Shown: positions 45,379 through 54,213 of the stretch, piece by piece | Position numbering within the stretch: the first letter of the stretch is position 1 | Layout: each line of letters opens with the position of its first letter | Source: Tyzzerella sp. An114 | GTDB lineage: Bacteria; Bacillota; Clostridia; Lachnospirales; Anaerotignaceae | Assembly: GCF_002161055.1 (NCBI RefSeq) | Contig: NZ_NFLT01000006.1 | Location: 1-64,000, forward strand | DNA: 64,000 nt | Reading direction: 5' to 3' | Notes under the pieces: generated by a model | Seen by the model: the letters and a program-made list of their open reading frames with translations, nothing else | Database searches by the model: none | What the model was told of the DNA's origin: nothing | Program-made: the position numbers and the translations under genes

Positions 45379-46002
45379 TCAAAAACCTTTTCCAGAACAA
45401 TTATATTCCCTCAAAAGTCTTTCCTCCAAAGCATCAAAAATATAATCACAGTCTATATTTTCACATACATTTTTATTTTCATATATATTTTCAACATTTT
45501 CATAATTGTTATATGTATTTTCATTTTTATACTGTTCATAAATATTATTATCATAAACACGGTTATATCTTTTATAAATATTCTTAAAATCAAATATTTT
45601 TAAATCATCATTATATATATAGCTATTAAAAAAACTATCAAAATGCTCCATATAATAAAAATCATTAAAAACAAAATCATTTTTTGATTTCAAATACTCA
45701 TAATAAAAATTTTCAGAATAATTTTTAACAATATTATAAAAATCATCAAAATATTTATTATCTTTAAAATAAATATTTTCATATATATTTTTATTAAACT
45801 CTGAAACATTAAAAAAATTATTTAAAAAACTTTCTGTATTTTGATAAACATAACCATTATTATTTTCATCAAATTTTTTATAAATTTGACTATTTTTTTT
45901 AATATCATCAGAATATAAAGAAAACAATTCTATATCATAATCAAAGTCAAACCAATTATAAAATTTTTCAAATATATCAAAAAAGTATTCAATATAATCC
46001 AA
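45379..46002 (-). CDS. Phe/Tyr/Asn/Asp-rich 207-residue protein in the tape-measure position
   Basis: An unusual protein built almost wholly of Phe, Tyr, Asn, Asp, Glu, Lys and Ile, with very few Gly, Ala or Pro. It lies immediately after the tail assembly chaperone and its frameshift extension, where the tape measure gene normally is, and before the DUF2577 gene. The last 24 residues (IDCDYIFDALEERLLREYN...) recall the conserved C-terminal tail I associate with tape measures of related phages. The start TTG (46002) follows AAAGGTGATA. It could be a drastically shortened tape measure, or an unrelated aggregation-prone protein. The low-complexity body gives no fold clue. Confidence 0.6.
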   Translation of the reverse strand: MDYIEYFFDIFEKFYNWFDFDYDIELFSLYSDDIKKNSQIYKKFDENNNGYVYQNTESFLNNFFNVSEFNKNIYENIYFKDNKYFDDFYNIVKNYSENFYYEYLKSKNDFVFNDFYYMEHFDSFFNSYIYNDDLKIFDFKNIYKRYNRVYDNNIYEQYKNENTYNNYENVENIYENKNVCENIDCDYIFDALEERLLREYNCSGKGF

Positions 46003-46007
46003 AAATA

Positions 46008-46154
46008 TCACCTTTCCCCTTCAATCTCTCTCAAAACGTCACAGGAAGCAAATATAAAAGCCCTCTCATTTCTTCCCATATCAAAAAGATTTTTAGGAGT
46101 TATTCCAAAATCTCGGAGAGCAAGGAAAGCATAAGCACTTTCCCCACCCTCCAT
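46008..46154 (-). CDS. Tail assembly chaperone -1 frame extension (48-residue frame)
   Basis: The reading frame MEGGESAYAFLALRDFGITPKNLF... resembles the second-frame segment of phage tail assembly chaperones, with the pattern ITPxxLFDMxRNERAFIFASxDV. A canonical A AAA AAC heptamer at the end of the upstream chaperone frame allows a -1 shift that reads straight into it (through CTG ATT). It is therefore probably translated as the C-terminal part of a chaperone fusion; separate initiation at the ATG is possible. Confidence 0.78.
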   Translation of the reverse strand: MEGGESAYAFLALRDFGITPKNLFDMGRNERAFIFASCDVLREIEGER

Positions 46155-46156
46155 AA

Positions 46157-46561
46157 TCAGTTTTTTGCTTCTTCTTTAATATCTTCAAATTTTTTATCAA
46201 AACCGTTAATCTCTCTAACAGCCTTAACAAGATTTGAGTATTCCCCCGCATAAAGCATTGTTTTTAAAAGAGCCTCACCACCAAAAACTCCATAACTTTC
46301 CTGCAACTGAACACTATTAAGGTCAGGATTTTTAACACATCTTACACACAACTTACATATATATTTTTCAACATTATCTTTGACAACACCGTCAAAAAAT
46401 CCCACAGAGCGTTTTATATCCTCATTTTCTCTTTCAGTAACAGGTGCTATATACCATTTTTGAACATTACCCTTTTCATCTTTAAATCTATCACTGACAA
46501 AAACATATTCACCTTTATTTTTTAAAGCATTATCCATCAAAAAATATTTTAAATCTCCCAA
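46157..46561 (-). CDS. XkdN-like tail assembly chaperone
   Basis: A 134-residue protein with the XkdN-type opening MGDLKYFLMDNALKNKGEYVFVSDRFKDEKG and LCVRCVKNPDLNSVQLQESYGVFGGEALLKTMLYAGEYSNL. It keeps tape-measure and tube subunits soluble during tail assembly. The TTG start (46561) follows AGAGGTG. The frame ends GCA AAA AAC TGA, containing a slippery heptamer. Confidence 0.85.
   Translation of the reverse strand: MGDLKYFLMDNALKNKGEYVFVSDRFKDEKGNVQKWYIAPVTERENEDIKRSVGFFDGVVKDNVEKYICKLCVRCVKNPDLNSVQLQESYGVFGGEALLKTMLYAGEYSNLVKAVREINGFDKKFEDIKEEAKN
46160..46166 (-). promoter_or_regulatory. Slippery heptamer A AAA AAC for -1 ribosomal frameshift
   Basis: On the minus strand the chaperone frame reads GCA AAA AAC TGA; the phased heptamer A AAA AAC permits simultaneous slippage by one base and then reads CTG ATT ATG GAG in the next gene. 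This is the standard arrangement of tail chaperone genes such as lambda G/T. Confidence 0.85.
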
Positions 46562-46579
46562 AAAATCACCTCTAAAAAA

Positions 46580-47545
46580 TCAAACTCTTATATCAAGTTT
46601 TATAATATGTTTACCATTACTAAAAACATGAACAGATTTTTCAACAATCTTAAAATCACTTATACCTATCTCAGAAAAATCTTTCATATCAACAAAAACA
46701 GAATTTCCTGCTCTTACAGTAAAATCGTCTGTAAAAGCCTCAACAAAAAGTTTCTTTTTAACATCACCATTTATATTAAAGACACCATCACATAAAGCTT
46801 TCATCTGAGCAGTATTCATATCTTTATCAACTTTTTCATAATATTGAAGTCTGCCCCATTTTTTAATATTTTCAATATTTTCAGCCATATAAGAGAGATG
46901 AGCATTTTCCAATCTTTCTTTTTTAAAGAGTCTAACAGTATTATATGTATCCTTTGAAATATCCGTCTCATAAGAAAAATTAATTATATTAATTTCATCA
47001 GAAAAAACCGTATTACAAATCATATCACTTAAAGGTTTAAGGAAAAGTTTTCCGCAATCATCATAAAAACAATACTCAACACCATTAATCCGTCTTGTTC
47101 TATCAAGAGCATTTTGAATAATATCAATAAGTGTTTTACCTTCCTCAACGCGAGGCTCAATAACAACACCTGTATCACACAAACTACCAATCTCAAGACC
47201 ATAGTCACCACAAACAGTATTTATAACTTGTGTAGCAGTTTTTCCCGAATATATATAAGTATCTTTATTTTTAGACAGATAAAAAATCTGATTATATGCA
47301 GTAACATTTATAATTTGATTTTTATCTCTTTTCTTATTAGCAATAAAACCACAAAATCGCATAACATCATCAACATACAATATAACTTTATTCCCCTCAA
47401 TAAAATTAACAATACCGTCACGAATAACACTAAAGACAAGTATACCTGCAGTCCCTTTTATATATTCCGTCAAAGTGACATCTTTATATAAAATATCAGT
47501 AACATCAAAAACAGTACCATTATTATCAATAATAACCCTAATAAT
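46580..47545 (-). CDS. XkdQ-like tail hub / gpD-family protein
   Basis: A protein of about 321 residues resembling XkdQ: ITSVINDGTVFDVTDILYKDV-type start, then KGTAGILVFSVIRDGIVNFIEGNKVILYV, CGFIANKKRDKNQIINVTAYNQIFYLSKNKDTYIY. It forms the hub of the baseplate. The longest frame begins with GTG (47554) inside the GGGAGGTGA ribosome-binding site; the codon at the right distance is ATT at 47545, giving MIRVIIDNN. I use that start with caution. It overlaps no neighbour. Confidence 0.82.
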   Translation of the reverse strand: MIRVIIDNNGTVFDVTDILYKDVTLTEYIKGTAGILVFSVIRDGIVNFIEGNKVILYVDDVMRFCGFIANKKRDKNQIINVTAYNQIFYLSKNKDTYIYSGKTATQVINTVCGDYGLEIGSLCDTGVVIEPRVEEGKTLIDIIQNALDRTRRINGVEYCFYDDCGKLFLKPLSDMICNTVFSDEINIINFSYETDISKDTYNTVRLFKKERLENAHLSYMAENIENIKKWGRLQYYEKVDKDMNTAQMKALCDGVFNINGDVKKKLFVEAFTDDFTVRAGNSVFVDMKDFSEIGISDFKIVEKSVHVFSNGKHIIKLDIRV

Positions 47546-47550
47546 ATAAA

Positions 47551-48201
47551 TCACCTCCCAAGTTTTAAAACTTGACCAGGATAAATTTTATCAGGATTTG
47601 AAATACCATTAATATTAGCAATTTCAAAAAATTTACTACCGTCATTAAGCTGTGTTTTCGCAATTTTCCAAAGACTGTCTCCCTCTTTCACAACATAAGT
47701 ATCAGAAATATTTTTGCTTTCCCTCTCAACAGTATTTTTAGACACATTACCACTATCATCAATTTTAAGTTTAACAGATTTACAAGGAACAAACTCTCTC
47801 AAAGTCATAGTAACTTTAAAATCTCCCTCATCACCGGCATTTTCCAAGACAGTATAATCCTCAATAGTAGCCAAAATATTAGTATCAAAGCTTCTTTTAC
47901 CGTCAGGAAGAAGTCTTATAACAATAAAAGTAATAGGCTGTCCACTATTTTTAAAACTTCTCAATTTATTAAGATAATGTAAAGGCTCATAAGTTCCATA
48001 TCCACCTTGCCAAAAACCATTTCTCGAAAGTATAAATTCAAAATCCATCTCCCTAAGAGAGGCGGTTTTTATAACACCCACCTCTCCAAGTTTAATGACT
48101 TCCGCCTTTTCGTTTCTGCTTCCAATTTTTATTTTAAAGTATGAAGGGCTTGCAGGAAGCATAAAACTATCATTTCCACATTTAAAATAAAATCTATACA
48201 T
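47551..48201 (-). CDS. XkdP-like LysM protein
   Basis: A 216-residue tail protein. Residues 1-150 are the XkdP-type N-terminal region (MYRFYFKCGNDSFMLPASPSYFKIKIGSRNEKAEVIKLGEVGVIK), and the C-terminal 55 residues form a LysM domain (TYVVKEGDSLWKIAKTQLNDGSKFFEIANINGISNPDKIYPGQVLKL), which binds peptidoglycan or tail parts. The ATG at 48201 follows AAAGGTGGGG. In PBSX it follows the tape-measure gene; here it precedes the chaperone. Confidence 0.87.
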   Translation of the reverse strand: MYRFYFKCGNDSFMLPASPSYFKIKIGSRNEKAEVIKLGEVGVIKTASLREMDFEFILSRNGFWQGGYGTYEPLHYLNKLRSFKNSGQPITFIVIRLLPDGKRSFDTNILATIEDYTVLENAGDEGDFKVTMTLREFVPCKSVKLKIDDSGNVSKNTVERESKNISDTYVVKEGDSLWKIAKTQLNDGSKFFEIANINGISNPDKIYPGQVLKLGR

Positions 48202-48234
48202 AAGCCCCACCTTTCAATTAAAGTTCACAAAAAT

Positions 48235-48690
48235 TTAAAGCTCATCAAATTTATCAAGAAGGTCAACATCATTAAAAGTAAACTCCATATCTTCTTCAAG
48301 AGCCTCTTTCTCAACATCAAGTTTTGTAAAAATGATACTGTCAAGGTTTACACCTTTAAGGAGAACAGTCTGTGAGCCGGTACTGCTAGTAGGGTCTTCA
48401 TTAGTCACCATAATTTCAAAATATGTATCAATACCCTTTTTAATATAATCAAGCATCATACTTCTAAAAATACTGCTTACATAATAAACAGTCATTTTTC
48501 CGGTACCCTTCCATCCTCCCGCTTTATGCTGTTTACCTGTAACACCAAGTATAGGAATTTCTGTTTTTTTCTTTTCAACAGTAGCAGTAATATTTTTAAC
48601 CTGCATAAGTTCAGTTCTCTTATTATCTATAACAGCAAAGCAAGTACCTTGAGTTCCGTTTATAGTATCTTTTGCCCTAAGTATAGCCAT
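48235..48690 (-). CDS. Tail tube protein (XkdM, DUF2001)
   Basis: A 151-residue tail tube subunit with the XkdM layout: AILRAKDTINGTQGTCFAVIDNKRTELMQVKNITATVEKKKTEIPILG. The ATG at 48690 follows GGGGGGTGA. It lies after the sheath gene, the usual order in contractile tails. Confidence 0.9.
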   Translation of the reverse strand: MAILRAKDTINGTQGTCFAVIDNKRTELMQVKNITATVEKKKTEIPILGVTGKQHKAGGWKGTGKMTVYYVSSIFRSMMLDYIKKGIDTYFEIMVTNEDPTSSTGSQTVLLKGVNLDSIIFTKLDVEKEALEEDMEFTFNDVDLLDKFDEL

Positions 48691-48708
48691 AAATAAATCA
48701 CCCCCCAA

Positions 48709-50019
48709 TTATACTATTTCAACTTTCATATAAAGTTTTTCCATAGCATCAACAGGCATAACAGATAAATAAACATCAACATCAGTTTTTTCACTTCCCT
48801 GACTAACAGTAATATCATCAGAAGTAAAGTCCTCAATAGCACCTAAAGTCATAAGCTGTTCATGGTAACTTATAAGTTCAGATTTAAAAAGATTTCTTCC
48901 CTGTTTGTTATTACTCTGTTTACCTAAATAGTATTCGCTAAATATTCTAGCCACATCATTTCCAATAGAATCAAGAACTCTCATAATTCTATTTGATGAA
49001 AAATCACTGTTTTTATCTGACGAAAAACTTGTAAATGTATTTATATCTCTTAAAACTCTAACATTTTCACCGTCATTATAAAAAACAAGTTGACCTTCCT
49101 CAATAGCCTTTTCATAATCACTTTTTGAATATCTAGCAACAACAGAAAGTTCACCGTCATAAATAGCATTAGTAAGACTTTCATTAACTTCAGCCCCAGC
49201 CTCTTTTCCAGAAACCCAATAAACAAGACCTGTTTTCTGTTCTGATGTTTCATTTTTAACAGAAATAACACCCTCACAGTCAGCAGCAGAATAATCATGT
49301 AAAACAGTGACAAACTTTACGCCCTCATCGTCTCTCATTCTTTTTGTAAAGGATACAAAAAGTTTTTTAGTAGTTTCATCATCACCATCATATACAAGAG
49401 TATTAAAATCATAACACTCAATAAGACCTAAAAATTCAGAATAACTTTCTCCATTAACCTCTGTATTAGTTCCACCTTCAAGATTAATACCAGCTGTAAC
49501 TTCAAAAACTCCACTTCCCGAAAAATCTACAAAATCATTTGAAACAAGCTCAGAAATATCAGAAACAGTCTGAATATCTTTATAACTTCCATCAATAACA
49601 GTGACAACATCATAAAAACTATCATCATCAATATTTTTTCTGACAATAATACTTATATCATTACCTCTAACACCACTATATTTAGCGGTAACAGTAAGTC
49701 CTCCAGCAGTAGCAGTAGCTTTTTCACCTTTTCCATTAATTTTATAAAGAACAAGAGTTTTAGCTCCACAAAAAAGTTCTCTTATAGGTGCAAGTTTTTC
49801 ATGAGTATAACTATAACCGAATATTTTTTCAGCCTTAGTCATAAAGTCACCGGACTCAACAGTAAAAACATCATCGCTACCCCAATCAAGACTCAAAGGA
49901 ACAGCAACAACACCTCTTTCACCAATTCCGCCCATAGCTCTAGGCTTAGAAACAAAATTTATATAAGCTCCGGGCAAAATTTTATTTTGGGCAACAAAAG
50001 CACCTCCACCCAACGCCAT
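48709..50019 (-). CDS. Contractile tail sheath protein (XkdK)
   Basis: A 436-residue sheath subunit. The N-terminal MALGGGAFVAQNKILPGAYINFVSKPRAMGGIGERGVVAVPLSLDWG is the signature of phage and PBSX sheath proteins, and the C-terminal region with LRDINTFTSF and the RIFSEYYLGKQSNNKQGR segment is present. Intact, so the particle should have a contractile tail. The ATG at 50019 follows AAGGAGG. Confidence 0.92.
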   Translation of the reverse strand: MALGGGAFVAQNKILPGAYINFVSKPRAMGGIGERGVVAVPLSLDWGSDDVFTVESGDFMTKAEKIFGYSYTHEKLAPIRELFCGAKTLVLYKINGKGEKATATAGGLTVTAKYSGVRGNDISIIVRKNIDDDSFYDVVTVIDGSYKDIQTVSDISELVSNDFVDFSGSGVFEVTAGINLEGGTNTEVNGESYSEFLGLIECYDFNTLVYDGDDETTKKLFVSFTKRMRDDEGVKFVTVLHDYSAADCEGVISVKNETSEQKTGLVYWVSGKEAGAEVNESLTNAIYDGELSVVARYSKSDYEKAIEEGQLVFYNDGENVRVLRDINTFTSFSSDKNSDFSSNRIMRVLDSIGNDVARIFSEYYLGKQSNNKQGRNLFKSELISYHEQLMTLGAIEDFTSDDITVSQGSEKTDVDVYLSVMPVDAMEKLYMKVEIV

Positions 50020-50033
50020 AAAAACAACCTCCT

Positions 50034-50192
50034 TCAAACTTTATTTTTAAGATAATCATTTATAATACATTCCGCCTCTTTTTTTGTATAAAGTTTATTA
50101 TCCAAAAGACAGGCAGAAATAACATCTTTTGAAAAATTAAAACTTTTACTTTTCAAAAATTCATCTTTACTGAATTTACAATCACAATTCAA
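50034..50192 (-). CDS. Small 52-residue phage protein, TTG start
   Basis: A short frame between the tail terminator and sheath genes with a perfect AAGGAGG nine bases before its TTG start. The product MNCDCKFSKDEFLKSKSFNFSKDVIS... has N-terminal cysteines and a helical end (LYTKKEAECIINDYLKNKV). This position is often held by a small protein in PBSX-type modules. Function unknown. Confidence 0.72.
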   Translation of the reverse strand: MNCDCKFSKDEFLKSKSFNFSKDVISACLLDNKLYTKKEAECIINDYLKNKV

Positions 50193-50595
50193 TTTTTATA
50201 ACCTCCTTAGATGAAACAGTCTCCATAAGAGGAAAGTCCTCTGTCTCCTGACAACATAGAGTATAGGATACAGTATACCTTCTTTTATTGTCCAGAATAT
50301 CCATAGCAATTTTATCAGCCAAAACCTTTCTATCTAAAACAGAAATCTCACTTATTCCCGAACCAACAATACTATCAAACTCAAACAAATCACTTTTTTC
50401 TCTATCATTAAAAAACAAAATTTCAACATTAACAGAAAGCCTAAAGCGATTTCCAAGCATAGGAATTTTTTCAGAGCTTAAAACTTTAACCATAAAAAAA
50501 GGAATATCATCATCAATGACAACTTCATTACTATAAACATCAAAATCAAAAAGTTCTTTAAGTCTTGATATAACACCACGTCTTACATTTTCAAT
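50182..50595 (-). CDS. Phage tail terminator family protein (DUF6838-like), apparent ATT start
   Basis: Joins the tail tube to the neck. A continuous 137-codon frame begins upstream of the first ATG: IENVRRGVISRLKELFDFDVYSNEVVIDDDIPFFMVKV... GNRFRLSVNVEILFF. The N-terminal part fits the DUF6838 family better than a start at the later ATG (50493) would. The upstream gene ends GTGGTTCTCTGA; the GGAGGTGG in its end is at the right distance for ATT at 50595 (or CTG at 50598). No ATG, GTG or TTG lies in this frame upstream. The exact start needs testing. Confidence 0.75.
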   Translation of the reverse strand: MENVRRGVISRLKELFDFDVYSNEVVIDDDIPFFMVKVLSSEKIPMLGNRFRLSVNVEILFFNDREKSDLFEFDSIVGSGISEISVLDRKVLADKIAMDILDNKRRYTVSYTLCCQETEDFPLMETVSSKEVIKIEL

Positions 50596-50963
50596 CAGAG
50601 AACCACCTCCCTTCTTAAAGCCTTAATCTCTTTATGAGTTATATACGAAACACAATCACCACAAGCATAAAACATAATATTTTTACTATTTTCAAAATTT
50701 AAAACTTCAATATAACAGCCTTTATAAACATCAAAATCAACAGGAAAAACAATTGAAACTTCATACTCTTTTTTATAAACATTATTATTGTTAGATAGAC
50801 TTTCACCCTCATAATTAACACGACAATTAACATCAGAAGCAATTTTTATTTTAGAAAAAACACTTTCACCATAGTCATTAACATTTTTTTCAAGTTTATA
50901 TATATTGCAAGTATTATTAAGTAGCATTTTGGCATATTCACCGAAAACTTGAGAAAAAGCCAC
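50595..50963 (-). CDS. Head closure / minor capsid protein
   Basis: A 122-residue protein after the connector gene, in the position of the head-closure stopper of SPP1-type necks. It contains NTCNIYKLEKNVNDYGESVFSKIKIASDVNCRVNYEGE, typical for this neck family. GTG start at 50963 after AGGTGG. Its last codons carry the ribosome-binding site of the next gene. Confidence 0.75.
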   Translation of the reverse strand: MAFSQVFGEYAKMLLNNTCNIYKLEKNVNDYGESVFSKIKIASDVNCRVNYEGESLSNNNNVYKKEYEVSIVFPVDFDVYKGCYIEVLNFENSKNIMFYACGDCVSYITHKEIKALRREVVL

Positions 50964-50964
50964 A

Positions 50965-51321
50965 CTACCACCTCAACTTTCTAAAGGGGGAAAGCTCACA
51001 AATATATTTTTCAACAGAGTTTAAAAGTTCATCTTTACCAAAACCCTTTTCAAAAAACTCCAAACTTACAAGACCTTCCTTAATACTTTTAATGTCACCT
51101 TTTTCAGTGACAGAACATAAAATACTTTTAAAAAAATCAAAAGCAATATTTTTATGAACTCCAAAAAGTTTCTCGTCAAGAGTTTCAATATTACAGAATG
51201 ATTTTATATACTCCTCACTTCTTCTAAAGGCAAAATCAGCAATATTATTTTTATACTCATCATCACCAATATTTAAAATTTTCAAAAAATCCAAAAATCT
51301 CTCATCAAAACTTTCAGCCAT
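50965..51321 (-). CDS. Head-tail connector (gp6-like) protein
   Basis: A 118-residue helical protein in the position of gp6-like adaptor proteins, following the major capsid gene. It contains LDFLKILNIGDDEYKNNIADFAFRRSEEYIKSF and ends in a positively charged tail (SPFRKLRW). AGGTGG precedes the ATG. Intact. Confidence 0.78.
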   Translation of the reverse strand: MAESFDERFLDFLKILNIGDDEYKNNIADFAFRRSEEYIKSFCNIETLDEKLFGVHKNIAFDFFKSILCSVTEKGDIKSIKEGLVSLEFFEKGFGKDELLNSVEKYICELSPFRKLRW

Positions 51322-51341
51322 AAAACCACCTATTTAAACTA

Positions 51342-52259
51342 TTATTCTTTTGTAGAAACCCATAAGCCCTCAGTAGCGTTATCCATAACCCATATATCAT
51401 GATATTTTCTATAATCAATTTTCCAAGCATTAGCTTTCTGATTAGTCATAGGGTCAAAAATTCTTGTAACATCAGTTTTTGAAACAGCCACAGGAACATC
51501 TTTCACAGCAATAATCCAGTTAATATCCTTAGCCCCTTCAGTAGCATTAAATCCGCCATTCTCCTTGCCACCAGAAACACCGTCAAGGAATTCATATTCA
51601 GTTTTAAATCTTAAAGAAGGAACACGTATAATAGGACAACCGTCAATACTTCTAACTTTAATAACAGCATTACCCTGTTTGAACTCACCACTTTCAATAA
51701 TATTGCTTCCACCCTTAGCCATATCAAGCATATTAGCAGTAAAAGCAGACATAGTTACAATAATTTCTCTGCCATCTCCAACAACGTCTCTTATAGCAGT
51801 AATATCACTAAGAAGTTTTTCAAAAATAGTATCTTTAGCCGGTGTATATGTACCTACACGGCTTTTTTCAGTAGCAATAGCAAAAAGTCTGCTATATCTA
51901 TAAGCATCTATCTCAGGAATAACCTTAGTTCTCTGAAACTCGCCCATAATATTTCCGGCAACAAGAGCAAAATTAGTTTCATCAACATCAGCAGCATCAA
52001 TCTGAAAAGTTCTTCCTCTATCCTGAGAAAGTTTTCTAGTTTCATAGGATAAAGTAACAGAACCCTGAGCAAAACCTGTATCTCTGTCATAATCTCCCAT
52101 ACCACTTAAAACAATTTTAGGTATTTTAACCTCATCACCCCCCTGATACTTAACTTGTCCAGCATTAGCCTCCATCCAACCAGTTGTAGAGCCCTCAACA
52201 AGCTGTGCATCAAGAGCATCAGTAAAAATCTTTGCATATTCAATAGTATTAATCGCCAT
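51342..52259 (-). CDS. Major capsid protein
   Basis: A 305-residue capsid subunit starting MAINTIEYAKIFTDALDAQLVEGSTTGWMEAN, with SYETRKLSQDRGRTFQIDAADVDETNFALVAGNIMGEFQRT. The pattern is the usual capsid fold of PBSX and related siphophages. GGAGG precedes the ATG. Intact and full length. Confidence 0.92.
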   Translation of the reverse strand: MAINTIEYAKIFTDALDAQLVEGSTTGWMEANAGQVKYQGGDEVKIPKIVLSGMGDYDRDTGFAQGSVTLSYETRKLSQDRGRTFQIDAADVDETNFALVAGNIMGEFQRTKVIPEIDAYRYSRLFAIATEKSRVGTYTPAKDTIFEKLLSDITAIRDVVGDGREIIVTMSAFTANMLDMAKGGSNIIESGEFKQGNAVIKVRSIDGCPIIRVPSLRFKTEYEFLDGVSGGKENGGFNATEGAKDINWIIAVKDVPVAVSKTDVTRIFDPMTNQKANAWKIDYRKYHDIWVMDNATEGLWVSTKE

Positions 52260-52273
52260 AAAAAACTACCTCC

Positions 52274-52732
52274 TTACACTCTAAAAAGTCCCTTTTTAAA
52301 ATTTTTCTCAACACTGCTTTCACTTTTACCACTTTTCTTAAAACCATTACCATATCTCTTACTTTTTTCTTTTTCAAAAAGATAAGGATACTCCTCCATA
52401 AGTTTTTCAATATCAATTCCGCTAACATTACCCTCATCATCAACATGAACATTATCCATATCAACAAGAGCAGATAAAGCCTTAACATTACGACAATTTT
52501 TACTTCTCATAACGCCTTCAACAGCAATTTTTTTAATTTTTTCAACAAGTTTTTCATTTTCCAATTTTATCTGTTCTTTTTCATTTTTTATATTTTCATA
52601 ATCAGTATCAAATCCACCTTTTTCAAGCTCCTCAATAAACACACCAAGTATCTCAACAGCCTTATCCTCATCAATACCGATTTCAGTAATACCATCAATT
52701 ATTTTTGTCATTCGTTCCTCTGTCATATCCAA
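52274..52732 (-). CDS. Scaffold protein (phage minor structural GP20 type)
   Basis: A 152-residue acidic, coiled-coil protein (about residues 15-75) with the charged helix EEDKAVEILGVFIEELEKGGFDTDYENIKNEKEQIKLENEKLVEKIKKIA, as in scaffold proteins just upstream of the capsid gene. GGAG lies eight bases before TTG at 52732; it overlaps the end of the portal gene. The longer frame running further upstream is an artefact. Confidence 0.78.
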   Translation of the reverse strand: MDMTEERMTKIIDGITEIGIDEDKAVEILGVFIEELEKGGFDTDYENIKNEKEQIKLENEKLVEKIKKIAVEGVMRSKNCRNVKALSALVDMDNVHVDDEGNVSGIDIEKLMEEYPYLFEKEKSKRYGNGFKKSGKSESSVEKNFKKGLFRV

Positions 52733-54176
52733 AACCATTTCTCCTTTCCTCATCAATATTAAAAATCTCACTATTAACATCATCAACAAAAGGGTGTTTT
52801 CCCAAAAGTGTCTTTTCACTGACAATACCCTTTGACATAGCAAGTATTTCCATAGTTTCTTTGTCATCAGTTATAGAATTAAGATTTATATTTATATCCA
52901 CAATATTCATATCAAAAAACTCACCGTCAAAATAATCATTAGCCACAAACCAAAGGAAATCTTTCAAAGCCTTTTTAAGTCGTGGTATAACACCATTAAC
53001 CTTAAGATTAAACATAGAATATTGAAATTTTAAAGAAACACCACTAGGAGCACTTCCAAGTTTTTCAGTATCAGTATCAACACCCATACCAAACTGAAAA
53101 ATATCTCTTTTAATAAGTTTAAGCCAATCAATTCTACCCTGAACGGGAATATCAACCTGTTTAGCCTCAACTTTGCCGCTACTATCACTAATATGAACAG
53201 CTTTATTAATCTGTAACTTTTTAGCGATAGCAGAAGCAGTTTCACCTTCATAACCTTCAATAACCCAATAAAGTTCAACAAGGTCAATAAGATTATTAGT
53301 TCCTTCACTTAAAACCAAATCATAAGCATCAGACAAACTTTTTATAAGTTCCAAGTCAGTAGTACTTCTGCTATTATTTCTCATAACAACAAAAGGCACT
53401 CTCCCCCAACTTTCACCATATTTCTTATTATTTTCAAATCTATACCAATGGGGAACATTAAGACTTTCACCTTGCTCAGGTATAAAAACACCACTATTGT
53501 CTTCAATATAATAAGAAACATTTTCACCGGTCCACCATTCAGCTTTTCTCACAAGTCTCTCATAGCCTTTATCAAAGACACGAATATAATAATATCTTAT
53601 GACCTCTTTTATATCATTCTCATTATCATTATCAAAAACAGCTATAATCTCCTCTGCAGGAACAATACAGTATTTAAGCTCACCTTCACTATCATAATAA
53701 ATATGTATATATTCCAAACCTTTATTAGAAGCACCAACAACAAGGTCATAAACCGTTTGATTAAAGTAATCATCAGTAAACATAGAAAGTTTTTTTTCAA
53801 ACTCAGCACTTTTAAGACCTTCCCTAACAGTAATAGTAGGTTCACGACCGGCAATATAAGAAGCTTTTTGGTCAACAAGTATTCTATGAAAAGGATTTAC
53901 ACATTTGTTATTACTTCTATTAGGATTTTTAAAATTAACAATACCCTCATTTTCAAAGCCTTCATCATTAATACGAGTTTCAGAAAAAGGGTGCTCATTA
54001 AAATTATGATTTAAAATATCCTGTTCACATCTATAATATTTTTCACCCTCATACATTTTATGTTTATAAACACTGTTCTCATCATCATTTATAATCTCTC
54101 TCAATATTTCCCCGTCATTAAGCCTTCCCTCAGCAAAAAGTTTAGCCTTTATAAGGTCCATATCAGAAACAAACAA
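52695..54176 (-). CDS. Phage portal protein (SPP1 gp6-like)
   Basis: A 493-residue portal subunit, the dodecameric DNA gate. Family features include HRILVDQKASYIAGREPTITVREG, AWWTGENVSYYIEDNSGVFIPEQGESLNVPHWYRF and VDTDTEKLGSAPSGVSLKFQYSMFNLK. AAGGAG is one base from a GTG at 54185 and ten from the TTG at 54176; I use the TTG. No stop or frameshift. Confidence 0.9.
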   Translation of the reverse strand: MFVSDMDLIKAKLFAEGRLNDGEILREIINDDENSVYKHKMYEGEKYYRCEQDILNHNFNEHPFSETRINDEGFENEGIVNFKNPNRSNNKCVNPFHRILVDQKASYIAGREPTITVREGLKSAEFEKKLSMFTDDYFNQTVYDLVVGASNKGLEYIHIYYDSEGELKYCIVPAEEIIAVFDNDNENDIKEVIRYYYIRVFDKGYERLVRKAEWWTGENVSYYIEDNSGVFIPEQGESLNVPHWYRFENNKKYGESWGRVPFVVMRNNSRSTTDLELIKSLSDAYDLVLSEGTNNLIDLVELYWVIEGYEGETASAIAKKLQINKAVHISDSSGKVEAKQVDIPVQGRIDWLKLIKRDIFQFGMGVDTDTEKLGSAPSGVSLKFQYSMFNLKVNGVIPRLKKALKDFLWFVANDYFDGEFFDMNIVDININLNSITDDKETMEILAMSKGIVSEKTLLGKHPFVDDVNSEIFNIDEERRNGFGYDRGTNDKNN

Positions 54177-54213
54177 AAAACTCACACTCCTTAAAAAATA
54201 TTAGCTACTAAAA

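Noticed and set aside
53448-54014. A 188-residue plus-strand frame opposite the portal gene
   Set aside because: Ile/Asn/Phe-rich composition follows from AT bias; the portal frame on the minus strand is plainly the gene.
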